Assembly: GCF_030209435.1 (NCBI RefSeq)
Contig: NZ_JARVRX010000011.1
Span: forward strand, 124,001-188,000
Reading direction: 5' to 3'
DNA: 64,000 nt
Origin: Mycolicibacterium sp. lyk4-40-TYG-92
GTDB taxonomy: Bacteria; Actinomycetota; Actinomycetes; Mycobacteriales; Mycobacteriaceae
The notes beneath the pieces were generated by a model. It saw only the letters and a list, made by a program, of their open reading frames with translations. It did not search any database and was not told the origin of the DNA. Within the stretch, counting starts at the first letter, position 1. Each line of letters starts with the position of its first letter. A program made the translations under genes and the position numbers. This document shows, piece by piece, positions 42,223 to 52,986 of this stretch.

Positions 42223-43122
42223 TCAGTTGACCTTGATCGAGAACCGCGCTGTCGCTGGTCGGCCCGGGAAAGCGAGGCGGTAGCCGCCGCGACGCAGCGC
42301 GTCGGTGGGCGCGGCCATGGGCTCGATGGCCATCAGCGCGTCGCCGGGTGGGGCGAACAACTGCGCGGCGGGGTAGCCGGTCTCGAACGTCACCGTGATC
42401 CGGTGGTCACCGCCGCTCAGGATGAACTGCGCGCCGTCGGGGACCTGGTCGAAACCGTCGTCGTAGGCGGTGTCGCCGAGCGGTCCGGATAGGGGAGCCC
42501 AGGCCTCAGCAGCACCGGACGGCAAACCGCGCTCATCGGTAGGGAGGTGCCGCATCGCCGGCGTCTCCAGTACCCAGTCTTCCCGAGCGACACCGGGAAT
42601 GGTCACGTACGGGTGATACCCGAAGCACAGCGGCACCGCGGCGGCCCCAGAGGGCCGAACAACAGTCTCGACGGTCAGGACCCGGCCTACCAACGTGACG
42701 CGCTGCGTCAGTACGTGCGGGAACGGAAAAGACGCCAACAGGCCGGGCCGGTTGAAATCGACTGCGGCGGTCAGCGAGTTCACAGACCGTTCGGTGATCA
42801 GCCAGCCCGGGTAGGCGGCGAGCGTGCCGTGCATGGGTGCGCCATGCGGGTCAACACGCACGCCACCGGCGCCGGGCGTCAAGGTGACCACTGCGCCGTC
42901 GACGTCATAGGTGTTTGCGCCCAACCGGTTCGCCCACGGATAGAGCAGCGGGATGCCCATGGTCTTGGCGTTGGCCAGATAGGCGTCCAGGCCGCGCCGC
43001 TGGCCGAGGAACTCCAAATCGCCATCGGCAAAAGAGGTCCCGATCATGCCGGCGCCGGGTACGAACGTTGCTGTCATCGCGGACTCGGGGTCGTGCAAGA
43101 CGACGGTGTCGAGTTCGGCCAT
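42223..43122 (-). CDS. Aldose 1-epimerase-like protein
   Basis: 299 aa from ATG 43122 with GGAGGAA upstream. The galactose mutarotase-like beta-sandwich is marked by GIPLLYPWANRLG, PHGAPMHGTL (catalytic His region), CFGYHPYVTIPG (second His) and FETGYPAAQLFAPPGDALMAIEPMAAPTDAL (Glu). It interconverts sugar anomers; the true substrate in this subgroup is unknown. The gene follows the globin-reductase gene after 14 bp on the same strand and may be co-transcribed with it. Confidence 0.92.
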   Translation of the reverse strand: MAELDTVVLHDPESAMTATFVPGAGMIGTSFADGDLEFLGQRRGLDAYLANAKTMGIPLLYPWANRLGANTYDVDGAVVTLTPGAGGVRVDPHGAPMHGTLAAYPGWLITERSVNSLTAAVDFNRPGLLASFPFPHVLTQRVTLVGRVLTVETVVRPSGAAAVPLCFGYHPYVTIPGVAREDWVLETPAMRHLPTDERGLPSGAAEAWAPLSGPLGDTAYDDGFDQVPDGAQFILSGGDHRITVTFETGYPAAQLFAPPGDALMAIEPMAAPTDALRRGGYRLAFPGRPATARFSIKVN

Positions 43123-43136
43123 CGGTTCCTCCAGTG

Positions 43137-44303
43137 TCAGTAGGCCAACGGATCGTGCTGAATGCGTTCTGGCGGCGCACCTTTGGCGATCAGCGCGGCT
43201 TTGGTCGCGGCGACCATCTCGGGTCCGCCGCACAGCAGGATCTGCCGGTCGCCCCAACTGCCGTAACTGGTGACGACGTCGGGGAGCAGTCCGGTCTGCC
43301 GGACGTGCAGTCCGCGCGGTGGCGTCGGGTCGGGATAGTCGGCGGCCCACGGCGGGTCGGTGGAGTACTCGGACACCGGTGTGACGGACAGCCATGGATT
43401 GGTGGCGGCGATCTCCCAGAGGACGCGCAGATCGTACAGATCGCAGGGATAGCGCCCGCCGAAGAACAGGTGCACCCGCGGATTCTCGGCCTCGCGGCAC
43501 AGATTCATCAGCAGAGCGCGCAGCGGCGCCAGTCCGGTGCTGCCGGCCACCATCAGCACGTCGCCGCCGGAACGTGAAACATGCATTCCGCCATGGGAAT
43601 TGGACAGTCGCCAGCGATCGCCCGGTGCGGTCTGGTTTACGATCGCGGTGCTCACCATGCCGCCGCTGACGGAGCGGACGTGAAACTCGATGGCACCGCT
43701 GGCATCCGAGGGCATCGACGGACTCAGGTGCCGCCAGCGTCGCGGCCACTGCGGTACCTGCACCGCGACGTACTGACCGGCGTGGTAAGGCAGCGTCTGG
43801 TCGAGTTGCAGTCGCACCACCGAGACATCCCGGGTGACGCGCAGGTGCTCGACGACGGTGCCGTCGACGTAGGGCGCTGTCTGTTCGGCATCGGCGGCGC
43901 CGCGCATGACGCCGACGATCAGATCGACGGCGTGCGTGGTGGCCTCGGCGACCCGATCGTCCCAGCGGTCGCTGAGCTCATCGCGGAGGGTGGCCAGCAG
44001 CGCCTCTTGCAGTGCCGCGTAATGCTGATGTCCCACACCGTATTTGCGGTGATCGCGGCCGAGCTGCGCGAGGAATGCGACCGGCTCTTCCGCGCGCTGC
44101 TCGATGAATTCGCCGAGCACCCAGAACAGCGCCCGGCTGAAGGTGGTGCGTTGGGCGGCCAGGTCGGGCGGGAAGAGGTCGCGCGCCGACAGGTCGCCGG
44201 CGAACCACCGGGTGTAGAAGCGGCCGACCACGTCCTCCCCGCCGCGCGCAGGGTCGACCGCCGCCCGCACCGTCATCAGCGCTTCGCGGTCGTCAAGCCC
44301 CAT
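43137..44303 (-). CDS. Globin-flavoreductase (flavohaemoprotein-like), Rv0385-like
   Basis: 388 aa from ATG 44303, which overlaps the CYTH gene by 11 bp; longer frames are not supported. N-terminal globin-like domain (about 5-140): VVGRFYTRWF, FPPDLAAQRTTFSRALFWVLGEFIEQ, and proximal-histidine region LGRDHRKYGVGHQHYAAL. The ferredoxin-reductase module follows: FAD-binding RHLSPS, NAD(P) loop VAGSTGLAPLRALL and LLCGGPEMV. Length and neighbourhood match M. tuberculosis Rv0385, beside clpB. The probable role is NO or O2 chemistry with NADH, in the cytoplasm. Confidence 0.9.
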   Translation of the reverse strand: MGLDDREALMTVRAAVDPARGGEDVVGRFYTRWFAGDLSARDLFPPDLAAQRTTFSRALFWVLGEFIEQRAEEPVAFLAQLGRDHRKYGVGHQHYAALQEALLATLRDELSDRWDDRVAEATTHAVDLIVGVMRGAADAEQTAPYVDGTVVEHLRVTRDVSVVRLQLDQTLPYHAGQYVAVQVPQWPRRWRHLSPSMPSDASGAIEFHVRSVSGGMVSTAIVNQTAPGDRWRLSNSHGGMHVSRSGGDVLMVAGSTGLAPLRALLMNLCREAENPRVHLFFGGRYPCDLYDLRVLWEIAATNPWLSVTPVSEYSTDPPWAADYPDPTPPRGLHVRQTGLLPDVVTSYGSWGDRQILLCGGPEMVAATKAALIAKGAPPERIQHDPLAY

Positions 44304-44937
44304 CAGGCATCGGCGAGGTGGTGTCGAAGTGGTTCTGCCCCAACGTGCTGACGAAGGTGGGCCCCCGCAGATCGAGTTCGCGCCGGTGCGCGTCGGCCCA
44401 CGCGCCGTACGGCTGATGGGCCAGGTATTCGTTGCGGAATCGGTCGTCCTCGGACACTTCGGTGACGCAGAACGCCGGGATGGCCAGATCGACGACGGGT
44501 CCGCCGCGCTCGACCTCGGCCAGCAGCAGCGGGGCGTTGCCATTCAGGAACCGGTCGATGATCCAGCCGTCCTCGCCCAGCCATACCGAGTACCGCACCT
44601 TGGTGACGACATGGTCGGCGCGACGGACGATTTCGCCGGCCACCAGCGGATCGAGTTCGCGCTCGGCCTCGTAGCGGGTGCCGCCCGCGGCCGGGCCCTT
44701 GGCGGTCATGGTGCCGATCGAGTCCTCGCTGATGGCCTCGATGAGGTCGATCGCCGCATTGCTCAGATCGGCGGGAGCGGGCCCCTGGACGCGCACCCGG
44801 ACGGCATAGCCATCGGACGCGAAAAGGTAGGCCTGCACGATCAGGGCAGGGCTCGGGTCGGACGCTGTGACAGCGGGCAGGTCGCGGACGAGGAACTTTC
44901 GTTCGAACTCGAAATCGCCGAAGCCGGACTCGGACAT
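44293..44937 (-). CDS. CYTH-domain protein (triphosphate tunnel metalloenzyme fold)
   Basis: 214 aa. The start FEFERKFLV is the ExExK signature of the CYTH/TTM superfamily. Other conserved strands are AVRVRVQG, TMTAKGP, RYEAERELD, VVTKVRYSV, WIIDRFLNG and LLLAEVER, together forming the charged tunnel that binds triphosphates with Mg2+. Members hydrolyse tripolyphosphate, thiamine triphosphate or make cAMP; this one is not assignable further. Its stop overlaps the globin-reductase start, suggesting coupled expression. Confidence 0.92.
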   Translation of the reverse strand: MSESGFGDFEFERKFLVRDLPAVTASDPSPALIVQAYLFASDGYAVRVRVQGPAPADLSNAAIDLIEAISEDSIGTMTAKGPAAGGTRYEAERELDPLVAGEIVRRADHVVTKVRYSVWLGEDGWIIDRFLNGNAPLLLAEVERGGPVVDLAIPAFCVTEVSEDDRFRNEYLAHQPYGAWADAHRRELDLRGPTFVSTLGQNHFDTTSPMPDGA

Positions 44938-44952
44938 GGTTAAACGGTAGTC

Positions 44953-45618
44953 CTAGAGGTGGCTCAGGCCCTTGTATGCCACGAGAAGTCCGATGACGAT
45001 CAGGATTCCGGCGACCAGCACCGCGTGCTGGCGGTGCAGCCAGGCGCCGAGGCGGGCCATGGCGGGATCCAGTCGTTCGCCGGCGGCGACGTACGTCAGG
45101 ACCGGGATGGCGACCGAACTGCCCGCCACCACCGTGAAGCACAGGACCGACGCCAGGGTCGCCGCGCGGGGGAGCTCGTCGGTGCTGATCGCCAGACCGG
45201 CGGCCACGCACATGACCAGCACCTTGGGGTTCACCACCGCGAGCACCGCGGCGGTCACGAATCCCCGGGCGGGGGTGACACTGGTGAGCTTCCGCATCCA
45301 GGCGGGTTCGGGAGCGTCGTGGTTGCGATTGGCCCAGCGGTAGATGCCGAAGACGACCAGCAGGACGCCGATTACGATGCGCACCCACGATGCTGTGGTC
45401 GACGGATGTCCGGCCTCGGGCATCAGGCCGGACAGCTGGACGAACAATCCGGTGAGTACCGCGATGGCGACCAGCCAGCCGGCGAGGAAGGTCAGACCGG
45501 TGATGCGGGCGTGGGGGGATTGCAGCACGAGCACCGCGGGAATGATCGACAGGGGAGAAAGGGCGATCACCAGGGCGAGGGGGATCAGCTCGGTCAGGAC
45601 CGAAACCCAATCTGTCAT
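44953..45618 (-). CDS. GAP/LysE-like membrane protein (Sap family)
   Basis: 221 aa from ATG 45618 after AAGGGG; a longer frame from 45663 lacks a site. About six membrane segments are visible: LIPLALVIALSPLSIIPAVLVL, GLTFLAGWLVAIAVLTGLFVQL, WVRIVIGVLLVVFGIYRWA, GFVTAAVLAVVNPKVLVMCVAAGLAI, LASVLCFTVVAGSSVAIPVLTYV, and AVLVAGILIVIGLLVAYKGL. The NPK in segment four is like LysE-type exporters. The family includes mycobacterial Sap and GAP proteins that help export glycolipids. The substrate here is unknown. It is divergent from clpB. Confidence 0.85.
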   Translation of the reverse strand: MTDWVSVLTELIPLALVIALSPLSIIPAVLVLQSPHARITGLTFLAGWLVAIAVLTGLFVQLSGLMPEAGHPSTTASWVRIVIGVLLVVFGIYRWANRNHDAPEPAWMRKLTSVTPARGFVTAAVLAVVNPKVLVMCVAAGLAISTDELPRAATLASVLCFTVVAGSSVAIPVLTYVAAGERLDPAMARLGAWLHRQHAVLVAGILIVIGLLVAYKGLSHL

Positions 45619-45728
45619 TTCTGCACCCCTTCGTGGTCGCGACAAGTATGCCTTCCCCGGCAAAGGGCATTCGGACTGCGCGGAAAGGGACTTGTGACTG
45701 TATTGAAAATTGGTCGGAATTTTCTAGA

Positions 45729-45770
45729 CTTGAGCGGAACAGACTCAACCTTGACTGCGTTGGACTCAGG
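45729..45770. promoter_or_regulatory. Two abutting HAIR elements upstream of clpB
   Basis: CTTGAGC-N7-ACTCAAC (45729-45749) is followed without a gap by CTTGACT-N7-ACTCAGG (45750-45770). Both fit the HspR consensus CTTGAGT-N7-ACTCAAG with two or so mismatches each. They end 35 bp before the clpB start. Tandem sites would allow co-operative HspR binding. Confidence 0.8.
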
Positions 45771-45805
45771 GACAAGCATTTTTCTGTAGACGAAAGGGAG
45801 GTGTC

Positions 45806-48352
<2,547 letters not shown>

Positions 48353-48366
48353 GCCTGAGGTAGGGG

Positions 48367-48402
48367 AAAGCCCCGTCACACTCCGGTATGGCGGGGCTTT
48401 TC
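48367..48402 (+). terminator. Rho-independent terminator after clpB
   Basis: A perfect 9-bp stem, AAAGCCCCG / CGGGGCTTT, with a 16-nt loop, ends in a T-rich stretch (TTTTCTCG then ATTTTT). It lies 15 bp after the clpB stop. This separates clpB from the downstream ttfA-like gene. Confidence 0.75.
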
Positions 48403-48543
48403 TCGATTTTTCGCAGTTTGTGCACGTCGCGTCACGCAGAGCGCTACCGAACGTGCCCAAAGCACTGCACGAAACAGCCTGTGACCAGCTTGTTACCTTT
48501 TCGAGTTCGAGCATTCCGGGTACCAACCAGTAGGCTTGGCCCG

Positions 48544-49356
48544 ATGGTCCCGCTCTGGTTCACGCTTTCCGCACTCTGCTTCGTGGGTGCGGCAGTGCTG
48601 CTGTATGTCGACATCGACCGTCGACGCGGCCTCGGCAGGCGCCGCAAGTCATGGGCGAAGTCGCACGGGTTCGACTACGAACACGAGACTCCCGACCTGG
48701 TCAAGCGGTGGAGCCGCGGCATCATGTCGACCGTCGGTGAGAACGTGCACGCCCGCAATGTCGTGCTCGGACAGATCCGCGGCGAGGCCGTGTTCATCTT
48801 CGACCTCGACGATGTGGCGACCGTGATCGCGCTGCACCGCAAGGTCGGCACCAACGTGGCCGTGGACGTCCGCCTCAAGGACATTCCGGAGCCGCGCGAA
48901 AACGACATCTGGCTGCTCGGTGCCATCGGCCCCCGCATGGTCTACTCCACGAATCTCGATGCCGCCCGTCGAGCCTGCGACCGCCGCATGGTGACGTTCT
49001 CGCACACCGCCCCGGATTGCGCCGAGATCATGTGGAACGAGCAGAACTGGACTCTGGTGTCCATGCCGATCACCAGCACCCGCGCACAGTGGGACGAGGG
49101 CCTGCGCACCGTCCGTCAGTTCAACGACCTGCTGCGCGTGCTGCCGCCGGTGCCGTCCGGCCAGAACAGCGTCGCCGGCCAGGCCGTCGCCCGGCGCAGC
49201 GGCTCGCCGAGCCGTCCGCTCAGCGCCGGCCCGATGCGTCAGAACGAACTGCCCGCCGGTCGTAGTAACCAGGCCCCCGGCCGCGCCGACGTCGGCCGCT
49301 ACACGCAGTTCGCACCGGCCCGTAACGGCCGCCCCGCGCCGAATTATCAGCGCTGA
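48544..49356 (+). CDS. ttfA: TtfA-like trehalose monomycolate transport factor (Rv0383c-like)
   Basis: 270 aa from ATG 48544; a longer frame upstream runs through the terminator. A single N-terminal membrane anchor (LWFTLSALCFVGAAVLLYV, about 4-22) is followed by basic RRRGLGRRRKSWAK and a soluble domain (FDYEHETPDLVKRWSRG ... AVFIFDLDDVATVIALHRKV ... MVTFSHTAPDCAEIMWNEQNWTLVSMPI). The C-terminal ~60 residues are disordered and basic. The protein and its position after clpB match M. tuberculosis Rv0383c. Its M. smegmatis homologue, TtfA, works with MmpL3 in mycolate transport. The symbol rests on that resemblance. Confidence 0.8.
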   Translation: MVPLWFTLSALCFVGAAVLLYVDIDRRRGLGRRRKSWAKSHGFDYEHETPDLVKRWSRGIMSTVGENVHARNVVLGQIRGEAVFIFDLDDVATVIALHRKVGTNVAVDVRLKDIPEPRENDIWLLGAIGPRMVYSTNLDAARRACDRRMVTFSHTAPDCAEIMWNEQNWTLVSMPITSTRAQWDEGLRTVRQFNDLLRVLPPVPSGQNSVAGQAVARRSGSPSRPLSAGPMRQNELPAGRSNQAPGRADVGRYTQFAPARNGRPAPNYQR

Positions 49357-49380
49357 TTCCCTCCGGCTAACCTTGGCCGC

Positions 49381-50292
49381 ATGTCTTTTCGCAGGTTGGC
49401 CTCGCGGCTGCTGACTGTGCTGCTGGCCGGCGTGCTCGTCGCGTGTTCAGGCGACGGTTCCGCCAACTCGGCCATCTTCGGCGCGCCCAGCGTCAAGGTC
49501 GGCGAGTCGCAGGCGCTGCTGGGCTGGAACGTCTCGGTATCCAACCTGCGCTTCCAGGACGACCAGGTGCTCATCGACGTCGACCTGGCCGCCGCGAAGG
49601 CCGGCGGGGAACATGCCAAGCCCGAGACGCTGCGCTTCGGCCTGTACGGCGCACTGGCGCACCCCCTCGAATCGAACCTGATCGGTGGCTGCGACGGCGT
49701 CCCCAACCTCAAGATCAACCCGGCCGTCGTGCAGAACCCGGACAAGGTAACGGGCACAGTCTGTTTGGGCCCGATGCGCGATCAGTCGCAGGTGCGTGGC
49801 GTCTACCTGTACTCGCCCGCCGACCGGATCAAGGACACCACCGTCGCCTACGGTGCGGCGTACCCCGTCGGTCTGACGCCGACCAACGAGTCCGACACCG
49901 GGCTGACCCTCAAGGCCACCAGCGTCGACGGGTTCCGGGCCGACGGCGGCCAGCTGATCCCCGCGGCGCTGGGGGACCCGACGGCCTTCACCGGCAAGGG
50001 CTACATGCTGCTCGGCCTCGAGATAGCCGGTCTGGCAAGCAGATACAAAGATGACTCGGCCAAGCGCGGCGGACCGCTGATGATCGCGGTGGCGCCGACG
50101 CTGCCGCCGCCCGGCCTGTCGCACATGTGTGATCTCTACGGTGCCACGCTGCTGGTGCTGCCGGACGCGAAGGTCGGGGCGATCAACACCCGTGCCTCGC
50201 TGTGCACGCAGGGCGACATCAACCAGGCGCTGCTGTACGCCACCGTCACCGTGGTGGGAACGCATGCGGCGGTGTGGATTTCGCGTGAGTGA
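49381..50292 (+). CDS. Lipoprotein, Rv0381c-like
   Basis: 303 aa. Signal peptide with lipobox: RRLASRLLTVLLAGVLVACSG, Cys22 being the lipidated residue. The mature part is beta-rich (VGESQALLGWNVSVSNLRFQDDQVLIDVDL, VTGTVCLGPMRDQSQVRGVYLY, GYMLLGLEIAGLASRYKDD) and has several cysteines likely in disulfides (GGCDG, TVCLG, HMCDL, SLCTQ). It is anchored to the outer face of the cell membrane. Length and neighbourhood match M. tuberculosis Rv0381c, whose function is unknown. It overlaps the methyltransferase gene by 8 bp. Confidence 0.85.
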   Translation: MSFRRLASRLLTVLLAGVLVACSGDGSANSAIFGAPSVKVGESQALLGWNVSVSNLRFQDDQVLIDVDLAAAKAGGEHAKPETLRFGLYGALAHPLESNLIGGCDGVPNLKINPAVVQNPDKVTGTVCLGPMRDQSQVRGVYLYSPADRIKDTTVAYGAAYPVGLTPTNESDTGLTLKATSVDGFRADGGQLIPAALGDPTAFTGKGYMLLGLEIAGLASRYKDDSAKRGGPLMIAVAPTLPPPGLSHMCDLYGATLLVLPDAKVGAINTRASLCTQGDINQALLYATVTVVGTHAAVWISRE

Positions 50293-50950
50293 TCAGGTCA
50301 CCGACCACGCTGACGTGCCGGGCCCCACCGAATGGGGAGCCGGGCCCGGCGTCGGCCCCTGGCCGGGCGCGCTGCCCGACGATCCGCGCTACGACCCGGA
50401 GTTGTTGCGCGAGGGCGACACTCGCAATGTCGTCGACGCCTACCGGTATTGGACACGTGAGGCGATCATCGCCGACATCGACCAGCGCCGGCACCCGCTG
50501 CACATCGCGATCGAGAACTTCGGCAACGACGCCAACATCGGGGCGGTGGTCCGGACCGCCAACGCGTTTGCCGTGGACACGGTGCACATCGTCGGTCGCC
50601 GGCGGTGGAATCGCCGGGGCGCCATGGTGACTGATCGCTACCAGCGACTTATGCACCACGCCACCACGGCAGAATTGCTGGCCTTCGCCGATGACAGGGG
50701 GCTGACCCCGGTGGCCGTCGACAACGTGCCCGGCTCGGTGCGGCTGGAGGAGACGACGCTGCCCCGCGAGTGTCTGTTGATCTTCGGGCAGGAAGGGCCG
50801 GGCATCACCGACGACGCCAAGACGGGGTCGATGATGACGGTGTCCATCGCGCAGTTCGGCTCGACCCGGAGCATCAATGCCGGAGTGGCCGCCGGGATCG
50901 TCATGCACACCTGGATCACGCAACACGCAGGACTGGATCGCGCCTGGTAG
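50285..50950 (+). CDS. SpoU/TrmH-family RNA methyltransferase
   Basis: 221 aa from GTG 50285. The SPOUT knot motifs are visible: motif 1 IENFGNDANIGAVVRTANAF, motif 2 LLIFGQEGPGITDDA, and motif 3 ISIAQFG-type AQFGSTRSINAGVAAGIVMHTW (Asn of the SAM pocket). It transfers a methyl from SAM to a ribose 2'-OH in tRNA or rRNA; the exact site is unknown. About 65 residues precede the domain. It matches Rv0380c in position. The start overlaps the lipoprotein stop, so translation is coupled. Confidence 0.92.
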   Translation: MSDQVTDHADVPGPTEWGAGPGVGPWPGALPDDPRYDPELLREGDTRNVVDAYRYWTREAIIADIDQRRHPLHIAIENFGNDANIGAVVRTANAFAVDTVHIVGRRRWNRRGAMVTDRYQRLMHHATTAELLAFADDRGLTPVAVDNVPGSVRLEETTLPRECLLIFGQEGPGITDDAKTGSMMTVSIAQFGSTRSINAGVAAGIVMHTWITQHAGLDRAW

Positions 50951-50965
50951 GGCAGGATGGAACGC

Positions 50966-52132
50966 ATGGATCAGCGTCCGGTGGAGCGGAGCGACGGGGA
51001 TGCAGTCTGGGCCAACCGTGCGGCCAGCGCCGAAACGGCTGTGTTCAATCGACATATCCGGCGGCTCTGGGGGATACCCGGCACCCAGCTGGGCGTCGTG
51101 GCCTGGCCGTCGACGCGTGCCGACCGGCTGTTCAAGAGCTGGGACTACTGGTGGCAGGCGCACCTGCTGGACTGCATGATCGACGCGCAGCTGCGCGACC
51201 CGCAGGAGTACCGGGTCGCCCGCATCAGCCGTCAGATCCGCGGACATCGACTGCGCAACAACGGGTCCTGGACCAACAACTACTACGACGACATGGCATG
51301 GCTGGCGCTTGCGCTGGAGCGTTCGGGCCGGCTGGTCGGCGTGGCCCGGCCCAAGGCGCTCAAGACATTTGCGGATCAGTTCCTCAATGCCTGGGTACCC
51401 GAGGACGGCGGCGGTATCCCGTGGCGCAAGCAGGACCAGTTCTTCAACGCCCCGGCGAATGGCCCGGCCGGCATCTTCCTGGCCCGCCACGACCGCCTGC
51501 GACGGGCGCAACAGATGGCCGACTGGATCGACGACACACTGATCGACCCCGATACGCACCTGGTGTTCGACGGCATCAAGGGCGGTTCGATGGTGCGCGC
51601 CCAGTACACGTACTGCCAGGGCGTGGTTCTGGGTCTGGAAGTGGAGCTGGCCGTGCGCACCGGCGATCCGCGGCACGCGGAGCGGGTGCACCGCCTGGTG
51701 GCCGGGGTCAGGGATCACATGCTCGACGACGGCGTGATCAGGGGTGCCGGCGGCGGCGATGGCGGTCTGTTCGGCGCCATCCTGGCTCGCTACCTGACGC
51801 TGGTGGCCACCACTCTGCCCGGGGAAGCCGCGGAGGACGACGCCGCCAGGACGACTGCCCGCGAGTTGGTGCTGAAGTCGGCGCGGTCGGCGTGGGACTA
51901 CCGGCAGTCCGTCAACGGCATCCCGCTGTTCGGCGCGTTCTGGGACCGCGCGGCCGAGCTGCCGAAGGACACCGGCGAGGCCGCGAAATCCGTTGACGGC
52001 GCGGTGAATTCATCCGACATCCCGGAACGCGACCTGTCGGTGCAGGTGGCCGGCTGGATGCTGATGGAAGCTGCCCACGTCTTGACCGGCTTGACCGGCT
52101 TGGCCGGCGACGCTGAGGCCGAGGAGTCCTGA
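50966..52132 (+). CDS. GH76-family glycoside hydrolase (alpha-1,6-mannanase-like)
   Basis: 388 aa from ATG 50966, chosen for AGGA eight bases upstream; ATG 50957 adds three residues. It is an (alpha/alpha)6 barrel of the GH76 type with the catalytic Asp pair in NNYYDDMAW (Asp108, Asp109). Other supporting segments are SWDYWWQAHLLDCMIDA, GGGIPWRKQ, ANGPAGIFLARH and YTYCQGVVLGLEVELAVRTGD. GH76 enzymes cut alpha-1,6-mannan chains, the backbone of mycobacterial lipomannan. No signal peptide is present, so it should act in the cytoplasm, which is odd for a mannanase on the cell envelope. It is 15 bp after the methyltransferase stop. Confidence 0.87.
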   Translation: MDQRPVERSDGDAVWANRAASAETAVFNRHIRRLWGIPGTQLGVVAWPSTRADRLFKSWDYWWQAHLLDCMIDAQLRDPQEYRVARISRQIRGHRLRNNGSWTNNYYDDMAWLALALERSGRLVGVARPKALKTFADQFLNAWVPEDGGGIPWRKQDQFFNAPANGPAGIFLARHDRLRRAQQMADWIDDTLIDPDTHLVFDGIKGGSMVRAQYTYCQGVVLGLEVELAVRTGDPRHAERVHRLVAGVRDHMLDDGVIRGAGGGDGGLFGAILARYLTLVATTLPGEAAEDDAARTTARELVLKSARSAWDYRQSVNGIPLFGAFWDRAAELPKDTGEAAKSVDGAVNSSDIPERDLSVQVAGWMLMEAAHVLTGLTGLAGDAEAEES

Positions 52133-52133
52133 C

Positions 52134-52451
52134 CTACTGTGACTTCGGCGTCAACTCGCGGCAGTACGCGTAGATGGCGAGCCCGCCGAACTTGACGGCG
52201 TCGTCGTTGGACAGGTTGCCGGCGTTCTTCTTCAGATAGCTCAGCGCCGAGTTGACGCCACCGCTGCGCATCGCGCTACAGGTGCCGTGCGCGAGCTTGA
52301 TGGCGGTGCTGTTCGGCATGAGGATGCCCTTGTCGTGCACCGCCTGTAAGAACATCGGGTCGACATCGTCGGCGTGGGCGGGGACGGCCATCAGGATGGC
52401 GACCGTCGACGAGGCTGCCGCGAGCAGAGCTGCCGTGCGTGTGCGTTTCAT
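52134..52451 (-). CDS. Small secreted DUF732 protein
   Basis: 105 aa. A Sec signal peptide (MKRTRTAALLAAASSTVAILMAVPAHA, cleavage after about residue 27) precedes a helical domain typical of DUF732: FLQAVHDKGILMPNSTAIKLAHGTCSAM..., and AVKFGGLAIYAYC. Two conserved cysteines (THGTC-type and AYC) probably form a disulfide. It is exported; the function of this very common mycobacterial family is unknown. It converges with the GH76 gene with a 1-bp gap. Confidence 0.9.
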   Translation of the reverse strand: MKRTRTAALLAAASSTVAILMAVPAHADDVDPMFLQAVHDKGILMPNSTAIKLAHGTCSAMRSGGVNSALSYLKKNAGNLSNDDAVKFGGLAIYAYCRELTPKSQ

Positions 52452-52562
52452 CCGGATCTCCCATGCCAGATCTATTTGCTGACAGGCTACGCGAGGCCCG
52501 CCGATCCGGGGCGGAGTCGCGTGTCGACGGACGCCGGAATTTCTTCAGAAGCGTCAGCGTCA

Positions 52563-52568
52563 TATACT
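52563..52568 (+). promoter_or_regulatory. -10 box for the small His/Gly/Trp-rich secreted protein
   Basis: TATACT matches the mycobacterial -10 well and lies about 48 bp before the ATG at 52617, leaving a leader that contains GGAGG. The surrounding 52540-52610 is notably AT-rich for this genome. No clear -35 is seen. Confidence 0.45.
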
Positions 52569-52616
52569 TAGACCGCATATTGCATTTTTGATTTTGCTTA
52601 TTTCGGAGGTTTGGCG

Positions 52617-52898
52617 ATGGCCATGTTGATGAAGATTGCGTCGACCACAGCACTTGCCGCAAGCCTGGGAGCTGCAGCTTTGGGCTTTGGCGCGGGTATT
52701 TCCGCAGCTACGCCGGTGACTGACCCCGCCGTGATCCCCATGGACCGCGGCTGGGGTCACGGCCACGACGACTGGGACGGCCATGGCCGTGGTTGGGGTG
52801 GTCCGGGCTGGCGCGGTGACGGCTGGGATGGCCCGCAGGTGTACGTCAACCTTCCCTGCGTGACCGGCCCCGCCGGGTTCGTCACCGTCTGCCCGTAG
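52617..52898 (+). CDS. Small secreted His/Gly/Trp-rich protein
   Basis: 93 aa from ATG 52617 after GGAGG (a TTG six bases upstream is unlikely). Signal peptide about 1-30 (LMKIASTTALAASLGAAALGFGAGISAA). The mature region is short and unusual: MDRGWGHGHDDWDGHGRG and similar Gly-Trp-Asp-His runs, then a conserved-looking end VYVNLPCVTGPAGFVTVCP with two cysteines. The His/Asp density could bind metal ions. Family unknown to me. Exported. Confidence 0.8.
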   Translation: MAMLMKIASTTALAASLGAAALGFGAGISAATPVTDPAVIPMDRGWGHGHDDWDGHGRGWGGPGWRGDGWDGPQVYVNLPCVTGPAGFVTVCP

Positions 52899-52986
52899 CT
52901 GTTCGCCGCCGACGATTGATCTCTGTCGCTCTGGGGAACCCCTGGCGTTGTACCGCCAGATATCCCGGAGGCGAAGGAGGAGAACG

